Shown here: one piece after another, positions 45,001 to 58,000 of the stretch
Layout: each line of letters opens with the position of its first letter
Position numbering within the stretch: the stretch's first letter is position 1
Source: Angiostrongylus vasorum
Taxonomy: Eukaryota; Nematoda; Chromadorea; Rhabditida; Metastrongylidae
NCBI GenBank assembly: GCA_018806985.1
Contig: JADANN010000183.1
Location: forward strand, 434,001-498,000
Reading direction: 5' to 3'
DNA: 64,000 nt
Notes under the pieces: model-generated
Database searches by the model: none
What the model was told of the DNA's origin: nothing
What the model saw: only the letters and a program-made list of their open reading frames with translations
Made by a program: the position numbers and the translations under genes

Positions 45001-48000
45001 ATAGAGACAATTAGTGTTTAGTAAAATTGACTTTCATTCTGAGTTAGCAAATCATTTGAAGAACATCATTTTCCAATACGATACATCTCCAGATCTATTG
45101 CGAGCCATAATATCAAAAAGTACCTGGTTGGAATCGAACAATTAGTTTTTTGCTTCGAGGTGAGTTATGCGTTGTAGAACCACAGATGCACGTAATAGTT
45201 CGCATAGTTTTTTTTAAACAAATGGTTTTAAAATAATTACTGACCAGTACTATACATGTGCGACAAGATTGTAATAAGTCCATAATACTATAATATTGTA
45301 CTACAAATTGTTTTTACGTTTAACCGTTTCTGAATGTAAGTGGTGTCTATTAAGGTTGTTCAGAACCATGAAAACTTTCTGCTAGGGTTTATGTGGTTAA
45401 ACCGTAATATTCATTTATTTCTATAGTTTACAATGAGACGGCTCATGCTCACATGTCATGCCGATCCCAGCACTTCTTCCAATTGGTTTTTCTTTGTTTT
45501 GCATTCCTCATCCATGGATAAGGTTGGATTGGCCCGTGGATTCTTCTGCAACTTGCGGACATATTTTCTCATCTTCTTTTCTTATTGACGTGTTGAATAT
45601 CGTTCGAGCGGAGTCCTTGGAATAACGAGAAAGCGGTGATAGACCCCGTCGATGACTTCACTGGCAATTATCGGCTGTAGAAGATCGGTGAGAAGTCTGC
45701 CGCTGTGCAGCAGGATTCTTCCAGAATGATAGCAACTCCTACGATTAGTTGACGACGACATAATATTGTCATTCCATTCAAGCGTAGCGTTACATTTGCT
45801 AGCGATGTTCACTAAATGATCGATGTATAGTATTGTATGGATAAACACTTGCAGAACATGGATTGTACTCCATCGTCAATGGAGCCGCTTACCTCTTCAT
45901 CCCTCGAACTTCCTTTGTCTTCCGGATTATCCCAGGAACAAGTATGTTGTAGGCTATGTCTGTGCGGTGAACATTGAGTATTCCATTAAAATAAGGTTAT
46001 AAACTAGCTCTTTTCGAGTTTTTTGAAAAAATACTTTAAGTATAAGAGTTTTGTTAGATGTTGGTGATGAAAGTGTGATCAACTTTGCAATCTAAGGTCT
46101 ATACCTTTAGTAAGTATATTTGCTTATTTAGGGAAGTTCTTCGAGTATTTCTCTCGAGTCATTTTGTGAAACACAAACGAAGCATCTGACAACCTTTCTT
46201 TTGCGCGCAACGCTTTTTGAAGGATATTTTCTTTTTTTTCGAAACAAATCTTTGGACATTCTTGTATAATTCCAAATACTAATGCACATTCAGGTTCAGA
46301 TACCTCAGGCGTCCGCAGAGCTGTTGGCGCAAATGCCGGCCAAGTCGGTGATTCAGGACGACATTCGTAGCGGTAACGGACGATTTCAGCTGGTCCGAAA
46401 ACGTGGACGCAGCGAAGTGTGGAATCTTTTCGGACAGGTCGGCTGCGATGTTCTTTCCATGGCTTCAACTGTTTTTGAGTCAGCGTTCGCTATCGAAGAC
46501 GTTTTATTCCTGGTCACAATGATTAAAGCTTCCGCTTTGCTGCTGTTGGCTTTGCAGGAGATCTAGGGTTTTTTAATCTTCCTCAAATTTACGTCATGAA
46601 AGGTTTATTCAGTCTTTTGGTACACCCTATGGTGCTCTGCGGATTAGCGATCTAGAAATGTAATTAGTCATATGTGAAGTAAGTCTAAAACCGATTGAAA
46701 TGAAGGCTGATAAAATACGGTATGCGGTAGTGTTGGTGGCGTGATACTCATTATTTGAAGAGCGTCTTCAGAATTGATGCAAGTCACTCTCGCAAAGGCA
46801 TGCGTAGTCGTAAAGGAGAAATCAGCTATATTCACTCAAAGTCTATGTATGTGTCACTTAGTGTATTTTACTATAGACGAAGTCGTATCTTGTCTTGAGA
46901 ATTACTATAGTTGTAAGAAATTTCTCAATTTTCAACTATAATATTATCGTCCTGAAACAATAATGTCTGTTTATCTGCTTTTAGGTGATTTGTTAAGACA
47001 TAATACAAGAAGTATCAGCGGGCATTGCTTTCTGTGGAAAGCCCTCTTCCGCTAACAGAGTTCCAAGTCACTCCTGAGTTAAAATGAAATCTCTTAGCTA
47101 TGCACAGTCCGCTATTTTTGTAAAGGTCACATGTTTCTGTTCGGTAGCTAGCGATCATTTCCTACTACGTTAATTACTTTGGTCCTCCACCTAATGAATG
47201 CTAATGCAAATTTACTTTATAAATGCTTCAGGTGCTCGACTCCCTCACCAACGTTCGGCTACCATATGTGGCTTGCTATGCTTGTAAGGTAGTCATATTG
47301 TATTTGGTTTTTTTGAAAAACCGTATCCTTATATCGGCGACACAGAAGATGTTATGCTTAATTTTTTTTAATTGTGAGAAACATAACTGCCACGAATATA
47401 TCTAGTGGCGCGTATGGCACAAAGGTCGGATGCGCTCTGCAATACACATGGGATCGATCCTCGCGCCTGTGGCTCACCAAACCTTCCATCCCCACAGGGT
47501 CGGTAAATTGGTACCACACTTGTATGGGAGGATAGTAGCACTGTTTTTGATACATCGCTAGCCACCGCGAGCCATTGTAAAGGCCAGATATGCTTTCAGT
47601 CACCTCCAACGATGGTCAATGAAGCCGAATGCAGGGCGCATTCCTCAAAGATTGATTGACGTAGAGAGCTCTTTGTTATAAATTTGACCCCTATGCTGAG
47701 TATTTATGCTGTAAAATTGCAGCATCACTAATGCTGTCGCTTTTCTTTTCTGCTTTCATGTTTATCTTATTAATATCCTTATAATGATTATGTTTGATGA
47801 TTCCAAAAGCAGTGAATTTTGTGAGTTTTGAGGTTTTTCGAAAGCGCTCACGTCTTTCTAGATATATCCAAAATTTCCGACGTTCTGTGAAATAACCTCC
47901 TCTTGAATATCCGCAGATTTCCTGTTCCTCGTGGGAATTTTATCCTTTTGTTCATCTCGCTTTTTATCTCACCACTTTTAGAGAATTGTGGTCGTTCCCG

Positions 48001-49008
48001 ATCTAAATTTAAGAGAACCGTATTTTTGAGGAATTTGTTTACGTCATGTAATTCACTATATTAGTGAACAGATTCCAGAGCGATTACCGGCTACCAATTA
48101 CTTTCTTAAGGCTAGTTATCCTTTAATATTTTTTTGATTTGTGCGTAGTATTACAAATCCTTCCCCATAAAATGCGTTGTACTGACTGTTTAATGATGAA
48201 GTATAAAAGGATAAGATGTTCGGCACTGATTTAGTGCCATTTATCACTGAGGGATATGCCATGCATTTGACTCCATTCATAACATCATAGACATAGATTT
48301 TATTGCAGGCATATTTAGCGTATACAATATCTCAATAGGGTCTACCAGTTTACGAATCAGTGCTTATTTCTGGCTACGCCAGTTTGATACTAAAATTTGA
48401 CTGTCTGTGTATACCGTTTTATTTACTGCCTACTATTTTTTAATGGCAGGGGTACAATGCGAAATATAACTACAACTATGCTGAGATATTTGCAAAACTC
48501 GGGACCGCAGGTGCCTATGGTGGGGAACGAACGCGCTATTGTCCTTTCCGGAGAGTAGCGCGTTCACCACCACACCATGCAGGGTCCCTACGTTTCGCCT
48601 GTCTCTCAGCTAGTTCTTATCGATCTTTTGCCATCAGCAAGCACCCGTCAACATGGTGTGGTGGTGAACGCGTTACTCCTCGGAAAGGACAATAGCGCGT
48701 TCGTTCCCCACCATAGGCACCTGCGGTCCAGAGTTTTGCAAATATCTCAGCTTCGTAGAAGTTATATTTCGCAATATACCCTACCATTAAAAAAGAGTAG
48801 GCACTAAATAAAAAGGCTAAAATTGTAACTACATAGTAGACGAAGAAGTTTATGGCGCACGCAGAATTCACGAAAAGCCCAGCCAGTAAATTGGCCGGAG
48901 TTTTGCAAATATCTCAGCATCGTTGTAGTTATATTTCGCACTGTCTGTGTATTTCAGATCATTTCTAGAAATTGCGCATCATGTGCCTTTGTTTGATGAA
49001 ATGAATTC

Positions 49009-49063
<55 letters not shown>

Positions 49064-52000
49064 GAATTCTACTTGATAGGAAGAGATCTGGAGGTGCTAT
49101 GTTTTCACACAGACTGCACCTTTTCGTCTGTCAGGTTCCCTTCTCGTTATCACTAGGGCTTGTTTTTAGCCCTATCCTAATAATCATTCGTCACTTAAAG
49201 TTATCGATTTGACAAAATAAAAAAAACGTGGCAATTAGTTTCTACCTCTCATTCAACTTTCCATTGTTTGGAGTACTACAGTTTCGTGGATATTCCCGTC
49301 TCCGTTATCGTCATTTTTTATTTAATACTGACGTAGTGTGGTCTTATTATATTTGCTAAAAGAACATCTTAGTGTTCATGGTAGTGAGGACTATTCCAAA
49401 TGTTTATTAAGTTTTTTCGTGCGAACATATTTCAAACTTTTTTCAGTGGTTTTATCTTCTTTTCCCTATGGATGGATTTCAGGTGCTCTATACGGATACC
49501 GGTGGCGGTACGGGAAATATGACGAGACATCGATGCCCAATCGGTCTTAGCTATCGTTCAAGTGCTCACGGGTGAGTGAGTGGTTTAGGTATTCAAGTGA
49601 AATCGAATGGCTGCATGCAGCACAGAAAGTGGCGTGTGACGCCAGTGGTTAGCGGCGTCCTACAATAAACACGGGATCGATCCCGCTCCCCCAGACTCAC
49701 CAAGTCCTCCATCCCTCCAGAGTTGGCAAATTGGTACGAGACCTGTCTTGGAGGGTAGCAGTAATGACTCGATACGTCTGCAGACTACCGTGAGTCACTT
49801 GTAAGATTGTCGAATGCATGGCGCATCCCTCAGGTATTGATCAGCGCCGATAGCTTTATCTTTTGTCCTTTATCCATGTGAGATTATGATCCATCCTTTT
49901 TCTAATGTTATTTGACCATCATCCAGAAACGTTTCGTTATGCACAATGTGTTATTTTGAACAACTTTTGAAGCAAGCCAGCGGCTGATATATGAGTTCAA
50001 GCTTCTCACCTACAGGCCATACACGGCGTGCATAGTGTTTTCATGTTCCCTAGAGTGCCATTCAAACAAGTTTTTTGTTTATGCTGTTTCCATATTTCTG
50101 GTATGAAGGATAGAGCGTTCGGCGTTGATCAATCCATGGGATATGCCATCCATTCAATTTCATTAAGCATCGCATAGGTGACTGACTGCATATTTGGCTT
50201 ACAGAGCGACTTGCTAGAGCTTACCGATTTGTCAACTCAGTATTATTATCCTCCTAAACAGTTCTGCTCTCAATTCTCCAACCCCGTAGGGTGAAAGAGC
50301 TGGTGAGCCTAGGGCGCGAGATCGAATCAGTGTTCGTTTCAGTGTATATGGAGGAGCAAAACTAGTCACTGTGCTATACGCAAACCATTTCTGGCTTAAG
50401 ATTACGAGAACTAGTTTTCTAGTCCCTATACTTCAATTTTTACGTGGAATGGTTTCCTCGTTATGTTGCTCGTTATCATCTTGGTTGTTAAAGTTAATGT
50501 CACTTCAACGGGTCCAACGACGAAAACCAGATCATTCTGGTCAATATCTATTTAATCAATTCCTATCACGACAGCCAAATACCCATAAATACCTGATTAC
50601 GACTTCCAGATGCTGAATGAAGGCGGATGCAACTGCAGCAGACGTGAATCTTTTCCACCCAGCGTGTTTTGAAAGCATACAGATGTCAACATATAAGGAA
50701 ACTACAGAACATTTCTCAACCGCTGGCTTTTATAAGTATGCACCTGCTAGCGATTAAAAAAATTACAGAGCCTTTCCAGCCATGCCAAGTACATGTGTTG
50801 CATGTTCGGAAGCAATTTACGGTTATTACAAGAAAAGTGTATCAGAAGAGAGAGAACGTCTTCTGTTTTAAAGAAAATACTCTGAATTGTTACAGTGGTT
50901 AATCGAAATAGTTCTTTTGGTCTTTAACCTTCACAAAGAAATCTCGGCTTGTAGTAAATTCAGAAGCTGTTTTAATTTGTTCAATTGAAAACACTTTAAT
51001 CAAAAAATTTTATAACAATATGCCAGTCTAGCTGATCTTGGATATCAAGTAATTCATTATCGAGGATCCTACTAAACTTAAAGGACCTTGTTTTTTCTTT
51101 CTTAAGCCTTTCAATTCGTGCAATTCTAATTATCAGGAATATGTATTACTAAAAAAGAAATTTATTTCAGTAGTTTCGATTCGTCAATACCGGTCACAGA
51201 AAGTTCTGTCTATGATAGGTTTTTGGGTGCCCTGAAAATATCTCTTCCATGCACTGATTTATGACAGAGCTCAGGAATCGTATCGTTTGAGTGCGAAGAC
51301 GCGTAATTACTTCGGTTAGATGATGATTGAGCTTCGGGAAATGCTTTAGTGTTTAATTTTTGTCTATCCTATTGGATAACGGCATCAATTATTGTACAGA
51401 TCCACTTTTCGTCACATATTCCAATGCTATCAAGAAGTAGATTGTTTTGTTCCGTGTGTAACGAATAGTTAGCGGCGAAGTGGAGCGGTTCAGATCGTGT
51501 ACAACATTAGCTACGCGGGTACTTTAGTAGCTGTGTTGATCCACCAGCCTCAAACTTGGGTAATTAAAGTTTTACATACATAGATGCAACATTAACAACA
51601 TAGTAGTAACGATAGAGAAGTAATGGCAAAAGAATCACGCGAGGCAAAGTTATGTAGGCGCTATGGCTAGTAGTGAAGTGAGGCTAACAACGAGATAATG
51701 GCATTTGAATATTACTACATCATTAATACGATAATAACAGTAATAATGAATGATTACATACAAGTAACCGTTGGTTAGCCTTGAGCGATGCCGTGCTCGC
51801 ACTATCCGCGGCCGGTGCGGCGGCTGAGGGAGATAGTATGCTGGTGGCGGAGAGGGATACTGACGAACCGTGTTTTCCGCTGAGCTGAGGATCAACATTA
51901 TAGCGGTGAGGAGCACCTTAGCGTGATCGATGAGGACTGTAAGTTACACGAGCATTGACGATGCTATGGCTAACGAATGATGAGTCATCTACGGAACACA

Positions 52001-55000
52001 GTCAGGCGGCTGGTCGTGGGATAACGCTATGTCTGCAACGTGAAGTTTGAGCATCGATGGGTGCCATCATTGCCTAGGAGTCAAGGGCCAGAATGATAAT
52101 GGCTGAAACTGATAAGCCTATAGTGGCTTGACAGAATACATAGCATAAGTTGGCCGCTCAGCGGCCTTGTACGCATGGCGTACATTATGGGAGGAATGGG
52201 ACATGCCATCGATGGCGTTGCAAACAGAACGCATTTGGAAACACCCGCAACTACTGACAGCGCACCGTAGACAAGCTAAGAAACGATATACAATAATCTG
52301 CGGATTACTGAGGATGAATGAGAATGAGTTGAGGTGATTGAGGATGACTGGGAATGATGATGTAAGGGGGCGGATTATCCGCGCTACCGATCTGGGGTAA
52401 GGTGAGTGATGGTATGTCTCCGCCGTCGACGGCACCTGGATTATATTGGCTGCGGGAGCCGCGTGCGTATGCAACCGCGGTCGATCTGGATTGTTGATCC
52501 TGGATTGCAGTAAACTGTACCTAACTGCCTGGAACATCAAACATCAGTGGCTTCCTTATTTCACAAGGAAGTAGTAAACTTTTCTTCAACTACGCCTCCT
52601 TCGGATAAGCCATCGTTGCTGTGCGATTAAAGTCAAACCTGACTCGCTATTGTGCCTCGATTATTGAACGTAATTGACCGAGTAGATTATGAAGGTTACA
52701 TTGCGATATCTGGTGTGCGACTGCGAGACGGCCATGGTATGGATATCAAGTACTATTGTTTAGATAGATAAAGAACTTTTCAAGAGGGAAGTTCTCTATA
52801 CCGTGAAGGAAGCGGCGAACAGTCTTAATGACGATGACTTCTCAACTCTTCTCTGAATCCATGTAGGACCTATTTGTCGACTTTTCTTTTAAATTGCCGG
52901 GTCGAGGTATTCCAAAAACTGTGGTTTTATTTTGCACAGTAATCTCGGATCATTATTCTTGAATCTGCCTTAATTGACGTGTTCAAGTGTCGTCATAAAC
53001 AATATCACTCGTTTCCATCAAGGAACGTTCGAAGCCTAAATTTTACTGCATGGTTGTTAATTGGCATAGTGGAACCTTGACAGAGAGAGTGGATTTTACA
53101 TCAAACGGTGAATTCATTTGAAACAAGAAGCTGTTCGAACCAATTTTTACATCCACTTTCACGGCCGTCATCTAATCATCTAACTGGAACAAAATTTGGA
53201 TGAATAACAAAGAACATTGACATCGAGACAAGGCATAAATGATGAGCTTTTCAACAATGATCATCTATGGATAGTGAAATGGAAAAATTTTTTTAAAATG
53301 ACCCAGCTTGACATATTGTGCGGATCGTAGCACTTATTCTACTACATTCGCTCCCTCGTAACGATATTGTTCGAAGGGCTTTAGATTTGCATATCAGTTT
53401 GAATGCTGTTTGAGTAATTTATCAGTGTCGTTGATCCTTGCTCAAGTAGATTCTTTCCGAAATTCTGATACAGCCATGCTAGACCGTTCTCAGATCTTCA
53501 TGACAGCCAGGCGCACTTTTGGTCAATTGGAAGGTGCCAGCTCATTCCAGATAAGTTCGATGCTACTTTCCCCATCCCAGAGAAACGTGGCTTGGTCGCC
53601 CCCAGGGCGGGGTCGAATCAGGGCCGCGCGCGTATTTGGTGGTAACGCTACCACTGTGCTGGCTTCACCCATTAGTATAAAGTATGTTATATTTTAAGCG
53701 ATTTTGTCAAAATGTTTCCTAAGATTTAATTATGACATTAATATTTCTCGAGGAAATTCTTCTACTGACAATCTTAACTAAGTTTTCAAGCATAACTGTA
53801 AATAACGCGTTAAATTGATTTGATCACCATTTATTTCTTATGAAATGATTTCCAGTCATAGAATAAAGGGTTTATTATAATTTTTTCAGTTCATCGACAG
53901 AAACGGTAGAAGTGGGACAGCAGTCGTCATTTGAATCGACAGTGTCTGGACTTCAACGAATCTCCGAACAACGTCCAGCACTGTCGCTCACGATTAATGT
54001 GATTTGACCCATCTTTATCTTTCTCCTTTTTCAATTTTTTGAATCGTTTCACTTCTAATTCATTTTTTCCCATAAGTTCAATAAGTTAGAAGACCGCTTT
54101 TCGCTTTAGTGTTGAGTTTCCTGTGTCGTCTAGTACTTGGTCAGCCCCTTTTTTGAGAAAAAGCTAGCAGATAATGACGAAGTATTTCTCAGAGTGTCAT
54201 TGCTAACCTTTTCTGAGTTTTCTTAGCCACAAATTCGAAGAAGCAGGAAAAAAAAAGAAAACTGCATTGGATTTGTTGCGAAGCTTCACGGCAGCTCGTA
54301 GTAGATCATGTTTGGTTTATGGTATTTATAGCGTATAGAGATGCGTAGGCTTTGTTGTGAGGGGGGCGTGTGGCGCAGTGGTCGGAAACACCACTTTGAC
54401 ACACACGTGGAATGAGATCCCCGCGCCCATGGCCCACCAAGCTTCCCATCTCTCCGGTGTCGGTAAATTGGTACCACACTTGTCTGGGAGGATAGCCGCA
54501 CTGGCCCGATACATCGGTAGGCCACCGCGAGTCATTGTAAAGGCCAGATATGCATTCAGTCACCTCCGACAATACTTGATGAAGTCGAATGCATGGTGCA
54601 TCCCTCAGGGATTGATCAACGCTGGGAGCTTTGTCCTTTTTTAGGCTTTATTGTTCTTCGTTTATTGTTAAATAAATTGTTGTATACGTGAACTTCACTT
54701 AGACAATCTTGAAAGACATTGGTTGTTCGTGTTGAGGTAGGTTAAATAATTTTGATTTTGAAAGCTGAAGTTTTGAAAACGTCGATTTCACTGCCAAATA
54801 TCGCGCGAAAAAAAATGAAGAAGAGAATAAAAAAGGAGATGTTATTTCTTTACTTTGAGTTTTTCAGTACTGAAGTATTTTTTTTTCTTTAAGCGTACGG
54901 AACTAAATAGTGCACTAAAAACAAGCTTTCAGTCGGAGAGCAGTAGTTCTGCTCAGTTAATCAGTCAGACATCCGGTGAGGTCTCCATAGGCGATGTCGA

Positions 55001-58000
55001 TCGTGAGGTGCTTATCGATTCCATTGTGAAGTGTTGTGCTTTAGATTTAATCGATCCGGAGATTTTTAACGTGAGTATCATTCTTTTCTGTTTTTTGGGG
55101 AACAACCTCTAATTTTTGATGTAACTCACATCGTTGACTTTTTATTTACTGCCTTTTTACAAGCTTTCACGGCACGGTACTATTTGTGAAACAACCGACA
55201 ACGATGCTGAGATATTTGCAAAACTCCGAACCGCAGGTGTCGAACGCGCCTCACTTCCCAAGGGGAAATGCGTTCGCCACCACACCATGCGGGTCCTTCG
55301 TTTCGCCTGTCTCTCAGCTAGTTTTCTATCTACGATCTGTCAGCAGTCACTCATCAACGAGATTGATCCGAGTAGCACAAATCGGCATTGAATCCAGTCA
55401 AGCCGGGGCTGTAGTGGAAGTCACAATTTTAACTTTTTTGCTGGTACATCCTGTAGTAACTCCCACGTCCGACTTTCTACTAACCTCGGCATTGATCAAG
55501 TAATTCTAATTTGCTCAACAAGAATACGAAGAATTTAACTTTTTTATTCACTGCCTACTGAAATTTCACATAACTATTTTTTTCATTGTACAAGGAGGTC
55601 ATCATGATTGAAGAAGGCGTAGCGCGGTGAGATAAAGGTGCTTATGCCGTTTTTGTGCCAATGTTTTTTATTTGGGTGGTTACATCGTCCAAGCACTTCG
55701 TACTAGCCCAAATAATCTTTTTTTAAAACAAATTGTCACACTTTAAACGTTGAATACTTAAGGACTACCACAGGTTTGGCTATTCATTGAGAAAAAAATT
55801 GTTATCAAGGGATAGTCAGTCACAACAATCGTCCTTTAAAAGAGCGCTGCCTAGTGAAGTTGCCGCATTCGGTCTGTGCTCCAGTGAAGACGATCCGGCT
55901 CGATACGACGACGAACACACCGCATTGAGAGGACGAACGACTGTGGACAATCGACTCAGATCATCGGCTCTGATGAAGACGAAAACGTCGAAACATTAGG
56001 GAATAAACTTTTACTAAGAACCTCCTATTAACCTGTCATTGAAATAAGACAGATTGATCATTTATAGCGAGATTAAATGAACTTCGGTTTACGACGATAT
56101 TAGATACTTATCGAGTAAATTGTTTTGTATTCATGTTTATTTATTTGCATGACTCGTCATAAAATCTACTCTGCGGATTCCAGCACTTCTTGCATTACAT
56201 TGGTTTTCCTCAAATTCATCGTCCATAATGGTCTTCGAATATTTCGCATGTTATTTCGACTGTTGCTTGAACATTTGTTTTTTATGAGTATCGTAGAATG
56301 CGGATTGGCTCGATTCTCTTTGCAGTCCTGGAGATAGCCGGTTTAAGGCGTCCTCACGTTGATTGGAGGGGAGCGTTGGGCGGGAATCGAACTAGCGCCA
56401 TTGCTTCTTGGACGACAGTATAACTAACCACTGCGCTATACCTGCGCCATCAATGACATTGGCGTGTCACATTTTGTTATATCTGTTTATACACTAGCGG
56501 TTTTAAACGAAATACGAATATTATGCCATATCTCAACTAAATTTTTGAATTCGAGAAATTACTCCTTCGTTATTGTGATTGATTTTAGCCTGTGTTTTGT
56601 GAAATAATCGTTAATAGTATCGTTCATTTTTACCATTAGTAAGTGCTGCTGTTCCATCTATGCTTTCTAGAAAAACCACGCCTTAATTTCATTTTGATGG
56701 CTTCAAATCGAAGGTTAAACCCAGTTGGTCAGGTGTGCCGTTAGAATAACTACATGCTGTTTGAAGTGGAAGAAAATAAGAAAGAAGAAGCAAAAAAAAC
56801 AATTTGGACGACGCGTTAATAATTATTGGTCGCTAAATGTTTCTGCTTAACAGAAACGCTTGATGAACTATCTGTCTTCATAGCTATCTGTCAACAGTGA
56901 TTTTGCATTCGTTCAATTGGAAACGTTTCACGATTCTCTTGTCACTGTTTTGAGGGGTGAAATAACATTTTGAGCTTGTTATCCTTCCAATAAATCTAGA
57001 TATTGGCCTTTTTCTGATGCAACGTTTTTTAGGTTATATTTTAGTTAAAAGTTTCAGGGCAAGGGATTTCGAGCGTTACTCGATCGCATGTGGCAGTTGT
57101 CAAGGCGATCCGGCAGTTCGCCGAACGACGTCTTTCCGGACTCCCAAATGCTGCAATCTGTAAGCATTAAAATTGTGTCTTTCTTTTGTAGCTTTAAATC
57201 TCGTGAAAATTTTGATCAGCAGCGCTCTTTCTGCGCTTTACGTTAAAATGTTGAGTTGTAAGTGGTTTAGTTATTATTCTCCTGGAGAGTTTGTTCATCA
57301 GAGAAAAGAAATTTGAATGTGTTGAATGCAAAAAGTTTCTGGTAACGTAGACGACAAAACTTTAATAAATATTCTGTACAAGACAACTTCTTCAAGCGGC
57401 AGGCTTCCTTTCTCTATTTTTTTCATAATGTGTTGTTTTACGAAAGATTTTTGCTGCAATGATTATGATTAGTGGGAAACTCTTCCTCTCTTAGATGACC
57501 GTGTTAAGAACTGGAAGTTTTTGCCATTCCTTTAGCTACCCACGTGGCATAGCCAATTTATGTTTGAGAGAGTCAACTGAAAATTCGAAATTCACTTCGT
57601 GGTTACGAAAAGCTTTCATTGTAAATCGGTTTGTAGGAGATTGTAGTGTGAAATCAGATAGAAAAAAGGAATTGCTTTGCTAGAAATTTCAATACGTTGT
57701 TGTCTCAAAGAAATTTTGGAGGCGAAAGGAGAACCTGTAAAGATGAATCAGTTTGCTTCGTATTCTTGCATGCTTTGCGCTTTCATTGTGATTTGCACCG
57801 TTCTTTTATAACATTAAGGTTTCCTTTCCGGGGAGTAACGCGTTCACCACCACACCATGCGGGTCCTTCGTTTCGCCTGTCTCTCAGCTAGTTCTATCGA
57901 TCAGTGCCATCAGCAATCACCCGTCAACGGGATTGATCTGGGGAGCCCAAATCGGAAACGAACCCAGTTAAGCTGAGGCTGTAGTTATAATCACAATCTT

